Assembly: GCA_023079485.1 (NCBI GenBank)
Contig: CM041084.1
Coordinates: forward strand, 13,080,609-13,144,608
DNA: 64,000 nt
Source: Archilochus colubris
Taxonomy: Eukaryota > Chordata > Aves > Apodiformes > Trochilidae
Direction of reading: 5' to 3'
Shown piece by piece: positions 25,674 through 38,295 of the stretch; the first letter of the stretch is position 1; each line of letters opens with the position of its first letter. The translations under genes and the position numbers were made by a program. The notes below the pieces were generated by a model that was not told the origin of the DNA, ran no database searches, and worked only from the letters and a program-made list of their open reading frames with translations.

Positions 25674-28600
25674 GTGTTTACAGATTAAATGTACATCACA
25701 GATTCTGTTTATTACATCTGGGTTTGGGGAGAAATCATACATTGCATAGAATGACTGTGTCAGTTCTGCTGGAAGCCCATTTCTCACTGCTCAGCTATAA
25801 ATAGTGCTCACAACACATGTGAAAAGTATCACACTCCATTCCGAGGTGGGAAATCGCTGGAGAAAAGTGTTCTGGTAAACAAGCCCTTCCTGATGGCTGT
25901 CTGAATAATTGGCAGTGAGTGCAACTCCTGGATTGCTCTGCTGACAAAAACTGCCTTGCTCCTCCCTGCTACTAAAGCAATGCTTGTTGTCAGGGAAGGC
26001 TGAGACTGCTCATACAAAAACTGAGGAATCTTGGTGTTGGCCTTAAAAAAATCCAGCCAAAACTGTAAGTCTTTAGCAAACCATCTCCTGCGAATGGCTC
26101 AAGTGCTTGTTGCAGCTCTCACCTCAGCTGATGCCACCACCTTCCTGCCAATACTCACCACAGGCTCAGTGGTGGCTCAGACCTGTATGGCCAACTAAAT
26201 AGATGTTTTATTGAGTTCGAGGTTCTCAAGGATGACAATTTTACATCCTCAACACAGTTCAGTGCTCCTTAGAAAGACTTTACTTGAATCTCATTAGAGT
26301 CTGCTACAGCTTAAAGACAAGCTGTGCTGCCCTCCAAAAATATGGAGAAAAAATTACTCATTTGCATACTTCTTCATTTACTTTTGAACATCCTAGAAAA
26401 GGTTGCTATGCCTTCTAACAATAATGTATAGTTCAAGACTGTTGTGTTCCTGTATTGTCCTATTCCAGAAAGTTTATGGGATGCAGGAGTGCTTCATCTA
26501 ATCATTACATGGAAAGTATGTTTAAGAGACCACATGCCTCTGTTCAGCAGTGTTACACTGAACCTCCAGTACCTGCATTGAATAGAATTTAATGGTCTAT
26601 TTTCCCCCTTCAGTTAGCACATTCACAGTGCTAACCCATGTTCCATGAGGTATCCCTGCCAGGGGGCCTGGGAATTCTTTTCGTTTCATGCATTAATCCA
26701 TAATGTCATGAGCAAAAAATATGCCAGCTGACTCTGCTGTTAGTAAACAGACCATGAAATGGATAGAAATTCTGTTTGTCAGATATATTTAGGCTGCAAG
26801 CAAACATAATAAGGCATATTCATATCATCCCCTTTGACAGCTTGCACAACTCACCCCTCAGAAGTGCCCACCCCTTTCCATGGACTCCATGAAGAACACA
26901 GACTCCAAAACTTTGGTGCAACAGATTGTATCTCAGTCTGATATCTGAAGTAGACAGTGAGTCAGTCTTGCATTAACACCAACATAAGTGGTTATCTCAG
27001 CACAGCACTTTTCGTTAATGCAATTTTTGAGCAAGATCATCCACAACAAACATTCCCTAAGCATTCAGGCTGCAAAAAACTCAATTGTGCAAACGTTTCT
27101 AAAAGAAGCAACTCAGTCCTGATTGAAATAAATTTGATTTAAAATCTAAGTGAAGGTACAGGAAATAATTCTCAGTCTTCATAATAATAATTACAATGAG
27201 GCATCTAAAGCAAAATTCTTCATTTGAAGTCACTGGTGAGTATATACACTCTTTACACGGTTAAACTGGGTTTCACAGTATACATAACATATTCTGAACT
27301 TCTTTGGAAATAATCCAGGTCTTCACAGAGAGAACCTGTTAAGTTAACGTTGACATTTAGAATATGCTATTTGTTTTCCTTCTCCTTTATATTTGACAGT
27401 TACTGCTGAAGAAAGGACTTTGATATAGCCCATGACATGCCTGAAAGTATTTATAAAAAGCAGTTTGGGGAAGAGGAAGAGAATGAATACACAAAAATAA
27501 AGCCTGATCTAAATTAGTAAATTACTTGATTCCAGATGTTTCCTTCTTGAGATCCAGCATTAAGCAACTGCATCAAGACACCTGTAGTTTAAAGTTTTCA
27601 GCTGTCACTAAATATTTCCTTCTTTTTTCATAACCTGATCTCATATTTTCCAGAGTGATGTTTTCACCTCACATCATCTGTACAAACAAATAAATTATTC
27701 CCTCCCCCACAAACACAAGCACATGCACATCTATACCTCTCTCGTTGGTCTGTGTATAGTAGCTTGGCACCAAAAAGATATGTGATTAACTTTTAACAAG
27801 TGTCAAAGCCAAGTGGCTCACAGACACTTACCTGGAGATCAGAATGCGGTTTAGGTGCTTTCTGAAATTCAAATTAGAGAGTGTCATTCTTTCTGCCTTC
27901 TACCACACTTCAGGGAATGTTTGATCTGCAGAGAGAGAATGAGACAGAGAAAAGGAGCAAAGATGAGAGAAACCCCCAGGATCCAGGGGCTCAGAGTTCC
28001 CACTCCCAAGGACTGCCACTGGTTCTGGGAGCAGGTGAATAATCAAGGTTAGTCTTGCCTACATGGCCATATTGCAGGGCAATAATGTAGTGTACTGCAG
28101 AAGAGATTCCCTCATAAATATTTAGGTTAAGGATGTCAGCACAGAATAACAGGACAATTAACAATTCAAATTGCTACCACTGAAAGTTATTTTTGACACC
28201 ATCAGCTGGAAGAAAGCAGACATGCCTTTGTTAAGTTACAGTGTAGCCTAACATTTGTAATACAGTATCAATGCTAAAAGAATCCTTCAGAGCATTGATC
28301 AGAAATTTCATAATCTGTTTGTTTGCTAAAGTACACATTTTATAAAGGCTGTTATGGTCTCATGTTACTGTCATGTTGCTCAGAAATAAAAGACTGTGCA
28401 AAAGAAGGAAGGAGATCTAACATCTCATGACCTACATGGGTTCTTTATTGCTATATATGCTACATTTAGGTAGTTTCTGTACAGGAAAAAAGACGAAATT
28501 GATTGGTATACATATTCTGCTTTGTATACATCAAATTCAGTACAATTTTTTCACTACACATAGTGGTCAGGACTAATGTATCAATGTTTACATACATCTA

Positions 28601-28799
28601 CTGCTCATACCTCTCCAATATACATGAAAAAATACAGCAAAAACCACAAACACAAAAACATTTAAAAAGCATTTTATGATCCAGTGACCTATTTTATTTT
28701 TATTTTTTTAACTGAAAACTGTTAAGCATTAGTTGCAGTGAACTGTCCACCTGAGTATCCCCACTAAGCTGTGGAGCTGTAGCTAACATATTGCAAAGG

Positions 28800-28823
28800 A
28801 AAAAAAAAAAAAAAAAAAAAAAA
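28800..28823. repeat. Poly(A) tract
   Basis: Twenty-four consecutive A. Confidence 0.9.
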
Positions 28824-29806
28824 GTGTCAGGAAAATAGGAACTATCCAAGAAGCAAGTTCTTCCTCTTGTTTGAGTTTCATCAGTCCTATACCATTAGGC
28901 TTCTTCTGCCTTCACAGCTTCTATGTTTGTACTCTGAAAGTTGAACAATCCGTCTGCCAACTTCACACTGAACCAAGGGCCAAGTTGTAACCATACTGCT
29001 CACACTGACATTTTGTCCATTTACACACACTTTAAATACAGATTCGCTTCCTCTGTCATGGGACAGAAAAAAAGATATCTCTAGTTTTATATTAACTTTT
29101 CTAATTTTATACTGTCTTTTTGAACTTGGGAATAATCCTTTCCTGGATATTGATGTAATTTCATAGCATCATAGAATCATAATTTGGGGTATTCATATAA
29201 ATAATGCAAAAAGTACAGCAGAGAGGGTAAAAAAAACTTGTAAAATCAAAGCATTGTCAAACCTTTTTTTGTTTTGCATGCTTTTCCTGTAGTTCTCCTC
29301 CTCACTTTCAATCCCTCACCAAATGGTACAAGAACCTGCTACACAAAGTCCTTTCAAAGAAGACAGTGATGTGGGCATGCAGCATGGACCTGGCACATAA
29401 GAGGAACTCCTTCACAGTGATGCTTCCTGGGTGAAAGCTGGACTAAACACAGCCCTGTCAGAGCATGCTCATCACTGCATATAATTCTCAAGTGATCTGT
29501 GCTCCCACTCAAGAGAGCAAGGCAAGGCAAGGACAAATTAATACATGAGAAACCATATATGCCTCTCACCATCAATAAGAGCACACTTGTATATAGAAGT
29601 AGTATATTTGCTAAATCTTATTAACAAAGAGCCCACCCTGTGACTTGCTAATGAGTTTTATATCTGTCTATAAATTCACATCCTGTATTCATAGGTACAT
29701 TTAAAACACAGGTACATAGGTATACATTCATTTAAGGCTGTGCCTTAAAATCTTTGCAATGATCCTGTAACTTGACTTTGAGTGCTGCTAATTTTAATGG
29801 GGCTAC

Positions 29807-29829
29807 TTTTTTTTTTTTTTTTTTTTTTT
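29807..29829. repeat. Poly(T) tract
   Basis: Twenty-three consecutive T, followed by GTAGGCAGCAGG. No retrocopy body is recognised beside it. Confidence 0.9.
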
Positions 29830-31461
29830 GTAGGCAGCAGGTAAGATCTGAATGCTTTCTGAAAATGTAAGAGGATTTAAAAGGATGAAGAGTCCAGATC
29901 TGAAGACATTCTTTTTACTTTATTTTATTTTTATTCTTTGGCTTATTCGACAATCTATTTTTCTCAGACTGATGCAATCAGTTCAGAAAAGGTATCATAG
30001 CAGCAAGCTTGAATTGCGGTGTAAAAAAAGCAGCAAAGAAATCACTCTATTCATCTTGTCCTAAAGATTTCTTTCCAAATACATATATACACATTCAGAA
30101 ATGCCTTTATTTATGGCTCAGTTGAACTATAAAAATGAAGAAAGAGAAAAGCATTGAATAATTCATCAAATTTTCTTCCTTTATAATTCGGGTCCAATTT
30201 TCCCACATAAACAGATAAAACTGAACTGAATTCTATCAAATTATTAATATTAAAGATGTAACTGCAGAATTTTAGCCCAAAGAAAGAAAGAAAAATTCTT
30301 GTTAGTCAGATTTGGTAGGGCTTCTATGACTTCAGCTAGAGACAGGCATCTAGATCTGAACCAGCCACCCTCATGTCTGAGCATAGCCAATGTAGAATGA
30401 TAGAGTCCAAGGACTAAGACATCTCATCCTAAGCAGAGATCTAAAACAAACTACCTGAATACATAAACGAAGTACCTATGTATCCTATTGATAATAAGGG
30501 GAGGCCAGAACAACTGTCTCAGGTATAGACATGTACCCCACAGATGTTTAAAGTCACAAGAGATTAAACATTCACTGTGTCTCTGACAAACCAACCTACA
30601 CAATGTGAATTGTAACTACAGGAATTATGTCACAAGAATATATAGCAATAAAAAACATATTCTAAATGTACTGTTACCTTGAAGTTACTGAATGTTAATT
30701 AATCCAGTTAAAGTATGTTCACCAGGAATATCCACCCAGATCCATTGCAGAGTTTGTAAGTCAATAAAACACTGTCTTATGGCAGCAGAGTTTTGACTTG
30801 AATTTAGTGAAGCTGGGCCTTATGCAGAGAATATTTCTTCTGTAGTGATTACTGAATTAGCTTGCAAGGCTGTGTTTAGAGGGATGTTAATCATTACCTA
30901 GCATGTTCTCTATTTGTGGATTATATTTGTAATTCCCCACACTGATATAAGTATATATACCTAAAAATAAAGCTCCATGCACAGTTTCCCAGTAGACAAT
31001 TGCTTACTCATTTAAAATGTACGTTTACTTAAAGTTTTGCTCCCTGAGATGGCCTTATGAAATATACATTTCATTTTAACAGGGCTTCCCAATGGAGTCA
31101 GCTGCCAGGCAGCCTTTTTCTAGCTCACTCAGTAGAAACAATGTAAAGCAGGACAGTAAATCTGCAATAGTAGGCAACACTCAGGAATTAACAGTTACAG
31201 CTCTGTCTGTTGACAGTGCCTGAGGAGTACCTGGACCTGAGCAATTCTGTTAGCACACCAGATAATTCATTCACAGCAATTTGTTACTTGACATTAATTT
31301 CCTACAAACCCATGATATCTGAAGGTGCTCCACATAAAATATGTTTAGGAGTTAAATAGGAAATGAGTGGCTGAGTGAAATTCCCCTAGCTGTGAATGAT
31401 TTCAGTATTTTTACATCCCAAAGTCTTGCTAGATCCTCTCAGAGTAATTTTAGACGCTTTT

Positions 31462-32160
31462 CATAGAATCACAGAATGGTTTGCATTAAAGGGACTTTAA
31501 AGATCATCCAGTTCCAACCCCTCTGCCATAGGCAGGGAGACCTCCCACTTGAGCAGGTTGCTCAAATCCCTATTCAACCTGGCCTTGAACACAGGGAGGG
31601 GGCAGCCACAACTTCCCTGGGCAACTTATGCCAGTGTCTCACCATCCTCATAATGAAAAATTTCTTCCTAATGTTGAACGTAAATCTACCTTCTTCCAAT
31701 TTAGAACCATTACCCCTTGTCCTATTGCTAAATGCCATTATAAAAAGTCCCTCATCAGCTTTTCTGCAGGCTCCCTCCAGATACTAGAAGGTGTTATAAG
31801 GTCATATCAGAGCCTGCTTTTCTCCAGGCTGAACAACCCCAACTCTTTCAGCCTGCCTTCACAGTAGAGGTGCTCCAGCCTCTGATCATCTGTTCTTCCT
31901 GGGTATTGGGAGCCCAAAAACTGGACACAGAATTCCAAGTGGGGTCTCATGAGAGCAGAGTAGAGGGTGAGAATCACCTTCCCTTAACCTGCTGGCCATG
32001 CTTCTTTTGATGCAGTCCAGGATACAGTTGGCTTTCTGGTCTGCAAGCACACATTGTCAGCTCATGCTGAGTTTCAAACCAACCAACAGCCCCAAGTCCT
32101 TTTCCTCAGGAATGTTCTCAGTCCATTTTTCACCCAGCCTGTATTTGTGCAATTCTGAAT
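31462..32160 (-). mobile_element. 5'-truncated CR1 LINE, 3' part, minus orientation
   Basis: The element starts at its 3' end with CATAGAATCACAGAATGGTT, the complement of the avian CR1 tail. It continues through the classic complement of the CR1 3' region (AAAGATCATCCAGTTCCAAC, then GGGCAGCCACAACTTCCCTGGGCAAC, then CTGAACAACCCCAACTCTTTCAGCC). Further on, the complement encodes the C-terminal end of the CR1 reverse-transcriptase ORF, including an EEKDLGLLVG stretch and a fragment related to the PHLEYCVQF region. Indels and frame breaks make it non-functional. Recognisable similarity fades near 32150-32160, which I take as the 5' truncation typical of CR1. The moderate divergence suggests an old but post-ancestral insertion. 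Confidence 0.93.
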
Positions 32161-33075
32161 TAGGCAATGGAGATATTAATTCTCTCAGATGGAAATCTAC
32201 CTTAAATTCTGTCCTATATTTTGAAAACATGAAGAAAAAAAAGAACCACACGGAGTTACAAAATAAACCGTGTGGAGGCACCTTACTGGATAAAGTCTCT
32301 TACAAACCAACAGTGAATTCAAGCAAAAGACTTAATTCTGTATACCACATCAAACATGGTCACACAGACCATCTCCATTATTAGTCAGAATCAAATACAC
32401 CAACAAAAGGCCATGCTTACAAAGAAACATCTACTGCACAAGTTTGTCATGTTTTGAAAGAGCATAATGTTTTATAAAACATTAAAATCCATTTCACAAT
32501 AAGTCAAAACAATAAAATTACATTGCAAGGTTTTGGCTGAAATAAAGGAGAGGGAAAGAGTAGCATACTGCTTGGCAGGAGCCCTGAAGGCAATTATACT
32601 AGGAGTCATTTAAACTAAATCAAAAGGGATTCAGGCACCATTGGCTACAAGTAATAACAGCCAGAAAAACTAACTTCTATGATATGATACTGAGAAAATA
32701 TTTTTAAAAGCCTTTCACAGAGTATATGTCTGGAAAGAGTTTGACTGAACTGATGGATCTGTTCCTCTCACTCAGTAAATATAAATCAAGATGAAACTAT
32801 AGATGGTTTTATAGTGGAAAATGGAGGTAAAGTCTGGACGCTAGTAAGGAAGCAAAGCTATTTAACTTCCAAGAAAAAAAGTTATGAAAACAAACAATTG
32901 GAAAATATAAGTGGTGAGAAACTCTCCTCAGAGATTTTACCCAGCAATCAATACCTGAGGTGAGGGGTACTCACCATGGGGAAAGTGGAAAGTGAGTTGC
33001 TCACATATTATTAAATGCAGGATGGGTTCCATTCAGGCCTTCAGCCCTGTCAGATTTGCTGCGTAGCCATCTGTA
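32161..33075. other. Non-coding stretch
   Basis: AT-rich sequence between the CR1 and the palindrome. No gene or repeat is recognised. Confidence 0.5.
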
Positions 33076-33201
33076 TTTTTAATATTTTCCTTGTTTTGAG
33101 CCCTGCGCAACAGTAGTAAAGTCTAAAAATATGACTATATAGTCATATTTTTAGACTTTACTACTGTTGCGCAGGGCTCAAAACAAGGAAAATATTAAAA
33201 A
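33076..33201. repeat. Perfect 126-bp palindrome, no spacer
   Basis: Two 63-nt arms are exact reverse complements and meet between 33138 and 33139 in GACTATATAGTC. I checked every base pair from 33076/33201 inwards (positions sum to 66277) and found no mismatch. Pairing stops at 33075/33202. The arms are not simple sequence: each contains a GAGCCCTGCGCAACAGTAG-type high-complexity core. As RNA or single-stranded DNA it would form a hairpin with a 63-bp stem. No known transposon ends or miRNA-type loop are recognised. It may be a fold-back assembly or sequencing artefact, or a true template-switch palindrome. Confidence 0.97.
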
Positions 33202-34247
33202 ATATGAAGAATATTAAAGGGGGTAGGTTAGAAATAGCATGGAAAAACAGGTAAGAAAGAAAATGGTAAAAATCTTTCACTCAACTGTAAGAAAATTAAT
33301 TTTTTTGAAAAAAATAACAAATATAAAAAATAAAATAATAAAAAATAACAAACTGTGTCTCTTTATAGTCTAAATAAGTGATGTAGAGAAACCCTAGAGT
33401 TCAGGAGAATTTGACATGTCAAGAGGAAATGAGTTATTAGTATTGAAAGAGAGCATCTAATTCAAGAGGCAGCAAGGTCCACCATGAGAAAGCTACATGG
33501 GAGTAATTTTACAGATTTGAAACACTAAACAGAGGTACACACTACAGTGTCTTTCTGTTTTAAATCATTATATGAAACTTTCTAGCTCTTTTATAAAACA
33601 GATAGCAATACTAGCCCCCAGCCTCACCATGTGTCATATTCCACTTGCTGCATAGATAAAGGGCAATATTAGCGATGCAACTTGAGGCCAAGAAAGGAAA
33701 GAATCCCTCAAGCTTCACCAGCAGGGGGGTAGATATTGTACCAGCTTTCCCAAAGGTGACAGCTATGAGGTGACATCTTTCCCCAGGACAGCACAGCAAA
33801 AAATAAATCTGTCTCCCAGTCAGAGTATACATCACCTCAGTAAAAAGATAAAGAAATTTTGTTAGCAGAATTTTTACCTTCCCAACTGAAAAAAATATTT
33901 ACCTGGGTGAATTTTAGTTGTTTCATAAATATAGGCAATCATTCCCTGCTACTGCATTCCCAGTGTATTGGTTACTTAAATAAAAAACATTTCTTTCCTC
34001 TTTCTAACCAGTTCATTTTTTTTTCTCTACGGAGGCAACCGCCTGGCAGTACTGAGGTGACAGATTCTTCAGAAAAAAAAATAAAAATCCTAGCTTCTCT
34101 TTTCCTTCTGTTGCCCTTATTTCCAGCTCAAGAATACTCCAGGCTGCACAAGTAGTAGCACCACTTATTTTCCCAGAGGATCAGCTCTTTCATCCAATTT
34201 ACCAAGCAGCCACAGCAGGTTGAGGGTGCAGAGCTGACATGAGCAGC

Positions 34248-34264
34248 GGGAGGGAGGGAGAGGG
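34248..34264 (+). other. Canonical G-quadruplex motif
   Basis: GGGAGGGAGGGAGAGGG: four G3 runs with loops of 1, 1 and 3 bases, which fits the strict short-loop pattern known to fold stably. It lies in a short GC-richer patch of otherwise AT-rich DNA. Confidence 0.7.
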
Positions 34265-34732
34265 AGGCAGTCAGGGCAGAGTTATTCTCTCTAGCAGCCA
34301 CCATTATTTAAATGCCCCCCAGACTACAGCTCTTCATCCCAACACCTCCATTCAGTTTGATGACACTATTCCATAACAGGACTAAATAATTAGAGAACCA
34401 AGATTTACAGTTACAGACACTGATAACTTTGTAAAAATGCAGGCAACAAAAGCTGTCATAACAATATGATTATACATTTATTATATTTAGGACTAATATT
34501 TAGTTGAAATAACAGAAAATGGGGAAAGTGTTAAAAGATCTAAGATTACAGCTTTACTAAATAAACATGTACATATCTGCTATACCTATATATCTACTGT
34601 ATATTAAAACTGCCATGGTACTGTTACATTGCCTCTTATTAAAAAAAAAATAATCTGCACTGCTAGCACTTCTGCTTATCTTAAGAGATGTATAAACACC
34701 TAAATTCAATTTGTCCATTAAATCATGGATAC

Positions 34733-34749
34733 AAAAAAAAAAAAAAAAA
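34733..34749. repeat. Poly(A) tract
   Basis: Seventeen consecutive A. Confidence 0.85.
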
Positions 34750-37700
34750 GCTTCTACTCTTAAGCTTTACCCCTATTAAGTTTTACTGGATTGCTGTCCT
34801 CTTCATTACTGTTGTCTCTCAAAATATCACCTTCACTTCAGCTGTAAATAGCCCAGGAAAATAGTTCAAACTTTAAAGGGAAACTTCCAAAGAAAACATT
34901 TTTTTTCCCCTCATAGCTGAGACCTTTCCCAAGGGAACAGGCCACTTTTGGAGGTGTTAATGCTTCATGTTTGTAGCGATGAAAAAAATAGTATATAGAA
35001 ATAATGGGTTGGCTGAGTATATTATGAAAGGACTGCTCCTATTAGGGGATTCAGGGCAAATAAGAGTCAAGATAAAAGAAAGTTATGGTGGAAAGCTTGA
35101 AGAATTTGTACTAGTTTCAATATCTTTGCTTCCATCTTCTAAATTGCCAATTGTCAAATGTCATTACTGGTCAGGCTGTTAGCTGCTTATTTGATTACAG
35201 TCTAGCCCCCTTTCTGGACCAGGAGTGTGTCCGTGTGTAAAATCATAAAATGTGCTTGTGTGGGTGCAAAAGCTCAAGAAATCATGAAAATTAAAGATAT
35301 TTTATTGCCTTTTTAATGCATAAATGCATCTACAACAAAACACAAAAATGCTAAGCTGTTTGCTTCTCTTTGTCCTTAAAGAATTTGTGGCTGCATGTAG
35401 CACGGTAGTTGCCAAGAGTTCTTGCACAGTTTTAATTCTAATTTATGATGAAGCATACCAAATGAACCACAAGTTATTTAAGAAAATGAAATAAGGAAAC
35501 TTTTGAGGTTTTAGCAGGAAAACAGACTGGAGTGAGAGTAGTCTGATGTAAATGAATAGACGGCTTCAATGAAAATGAAAGAGAAGAAAACTCCCTCCTG
35601 GGGTTCATTATGCCTCTTGAGCTGTTGGTAGTAAAGTTAATTTTTAAATGCTTTGAGGTGATTAAGAACTCAGGCATCACTCTAAATGTAAATAAGTCCT
35701 GTTTCATTTCCTTGCAGTTAACTGATTGCAGCAGTCACCAGCTACTTAGCTTGCTGATGTATTGAGATCCGTAGTCTAGTTCATAATTAACCTTCTTCAT
35801 ATGAAGTGAAAATGCTAGCAAGCCTGGTTTTGAATGTATATAACCAGGATGTGACATACTCACTCACTAGAGAAAAAGAATGTTTTTACCTGTAAATAAT
35901 GCAGGCACCATTTGAAGCAAAAGTATCACAAAATGAAAATCAATATACAGATGAAAAGTTTGCTTCCACTCACAATAAACACAGCCAAAACATATGCAGT
36001 TTAGAAACTTCATCTTAAAAAGATGAATTATTTATAGTAAAATCTCGAAAGCCATAGCAGTTGGACCTCTTCTTCTCCATCATGCCTTGTCAGCAGAAAA
36101 TTTCAACAATCTCTTTATGAATACTGCATACAAATGAAAACTCTCAGATGATAATCCATTCTTGTAAGGGATATATGCAAGCAGGTATTATTTAACAGCA
36201 ACAATCTTGCTCAAGTGCGTGAGTGGGACCTCTGAAGTCTTTATTATCATTCAAAATCTGGGCAAATGTTTCAGAAGGGACTAAGGGTGTGCATTGCTTT
36301 GTAATTACCTAATCCAGAATGTGCTAAACCATAAACAATCAAAACATCCCTACTGGATACTGAAAGACTGAAGCAACCAATGCTCATCTCTGAAAATGCC
36401 AGCCTTAAAGTTCCCTGCATTTAAGAAAGGCCAACTACATTTCTCTTTTTTAGAAGATTAAGGCTATATTCCTTCAAAATTCTGAAATATTTTACTAATC
36501 CTTTTCTAGTAGAGGTTCTTCACTCTGTCCTACTTCAACCTTGATCATTCTTGTGCTTTAAGCTAAAAAAGGGGCAATAAGAGCTGAATTCAGGAATTCT
36601 ATGCTCCCAGACAGTAAACAAAACAGAAACTGATGATTTCCAAATTAATAACAATATGATAAAGTCATCATAAATAAACCCTACAAGAAGGTAGTTGCTC
36701 ATTTTCCAGCACTGATATTTAACTCCAAGTGGCTAAAGTGGAAGACAGAGAAATGTCCTAAACTGATCAACATAAAGGCTTTAATAAAACAACTGGCATT
36801 TGAGCTCAGCTCAGCACTGCCCCAGATCAAATCTTATTTCTGCTCCTAGACATCACAAATTATTAGTAAGTAAATGTTAACTCAACCCATTTTGGAAACA
36901 AAGTCTTTCCATGACTTTTGCTTCCAATTTTCATTCACGTTTTACTCAACATTGGTTTTGGATTAAATATTTCACTACAGTTTTGCCTTACAATTATTTT
37001 GAATAGAAATGAACAGCTGGATTGCTAACACTTTTCTTCTAGAAAAGATAGCACAATAGAGAAATATCTGGAAAATGAGTAAGTCACTGTATTTTAACAA
37101 TTAGCTTTTAAACAACTTAACAGAAGAGTTCTTCTTCTCCCCTGCTCTTCTCCAACTTTTGAATCGAATTACAGCAAGTATTACTCATGTCTTACTTTCT
37201 ATACTTTATACTTGTTGCGAAAAAAAAGATAGGAAGGTGAGAGAAGTTGATATAGTCATTTATTAATGTCAGGGAGCTTCAGGCTAAGTCTATTCAGTGG
37301 GGTAGAAACATTGTCACTGCTCTCAGTAAATTGAGGCAGTCTTGCAAACACAAATTCTCCAGTTGTTCACATTTGCTAAATAAAGGCTCTCTGGTCAGAT
37401 GTCTGCTGACAGCCACAGAAAGACAGCAGCATGGAACATTGTACATCTCTTGGGCACCCGCAGGGAGAGCAATGTTGTCCCATAAGAAGGTTCACAGAAT
37501 TTCCAAGTAGCAAACAAAAAGGCACAGAGAAATCACTAGAAAGCACATATTGAAAGAGGTGTCTGATTGTACAGTTATACACATATATTATTTATAAGGA
37601 GGAGCTTGTTGTAGCATCTCCAGCAGGCAAAGATGTTTTTTGTTGTTTTTTTTTTCCATAGTCTAAATATGGTTGACTTAAGAATTTATTTTTTAAATTG

Positions 37701-38085
37701 TATCAGACTTTAGAACTTAGGCTTGAATATTCCTATGTATGGCTATGTGCATTCAATTATTTTGAAGGTGAAAATTAATTTATGATCTTAACTAGAAAAT
37801 ATTCTTTGAAAATAACTCTCAGTGCAAGGTAGTACTTGCTGAAGAGCACATTTCAATATACATTTTTGCAAACATATAGCAGCTGCCTACTGCTATATTT
37901 GAAACTCATGCCCTCTGTACAGTACTGTAATGATCCCTTTAGAATTCTACAGCAACGCCCTTATTTGAATCACAGCCACATTATCAGAAGGTGGAAGTTC
38001 TCTCAGTGATCACAACCATAACAATTGATAGTAGCAACTGTAGCACCTCATGAGAAGGTTTGCAGGCAAAGAGCAGGTTGTTTTG

Positions 38086-38091
38086 TTTATT
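38086..38091 (-). terminator. Candidate polyadenylation signal AATAAA
   Basis: TTTATT on the plus strand gives AATAAA on the minus strand, about 40 nt downstream of the stop codon of the candidate terminal exon at 38129-38295. This hexamer is common by chance in AT-rich DNA, so its weight comes only from its position. Confidence 0.3.
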
Positions 38092-38128
38092 TTGTTCTTA
38101 ATCTTTCATCATATTACATTTTCCTGTG

Positions 38129-38295
38129 CTAAATGAGGATAGATTCTTCGGCAAGCGGATGGACACAAGAGCAGCGGGTGCTCTCCATGCAGTCGAGCAG
38201 ATGACAGTGGTCTTGCCTAGCCCTGGCATCCGAACACCCAGGAGGGCACTGCCACCTCCCAGCCAGGAGCACAGCACTTTTCCCCTTACTGTTCA
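38129..38295 (-). CDS. Candidate 3'-terminal coding exon, cysteine-rich
   Basis: On the minus strand a good acceptor (GTGACTATTTTCTTTTAG) is followed by 167 nt: two bases that complete a split codon, 54 codons, and TAG at 38129-38131. The peptide has GRWQCPPGCSDARARQDHC at its centre, with seven cysteines in all, and ends EESILI. The segment is clearly richer in GC and CpG than its surroundings, which is how coding exons usually stand out in AT-rich vertebrate DNA. An AATAAA follows within about 50 nt, so a very short 3' UTR is possible. The upstream exons would lie to the right; none with matching phase was identified. I recognise no family. It could be an exonised or GC-rich non-coding patch. 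Confidence 0.35.

Larger units (their letters stand above)
25127..31461. other. Non-coding stretch, no gene supported
   Basis: AT-rich DNA. It contains homopolymer tracts at 28800-28823 and 29807-29829 and a 21-bp homeodomain-like palindrome at 25653-25673. A very short CATAGCATCATAGAATCAT segment near 29164-29182 resembles a CR1 3' tail, but it has no CR1 body next to it. Nothing else is recognised. Confidence 0.5.
33202..38085. other. Non-coding stretch, no gene supported
   Basis: AT-rich sequence including a low-complexity A/T block at 33290-33352, a GGGA-rich quadruplex motif at 34248-34264 and a poly(A) tract at 34733-34749. No exon or repeat family is recognised. Confidence 0.5.

Noticed and set aside
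29164..29182. Short segment like a CR1 tail.
   Set aside because: Too short and without any CR1 body beside it to call an element.
28800..29829. Poly(A) and poly(T) tracts bracketing about 1 kb, as possible ends of a retrocopy.
   Set aside because: No gene-like sequence, target-site duplication or LINE sequence lies between or beside them.
37376..37582. Minus-strand frame ending in a cysteine-rich tail next to a stop.
   Set aside because: No acceptor at a useful place and no composition contrast with its surroundings.
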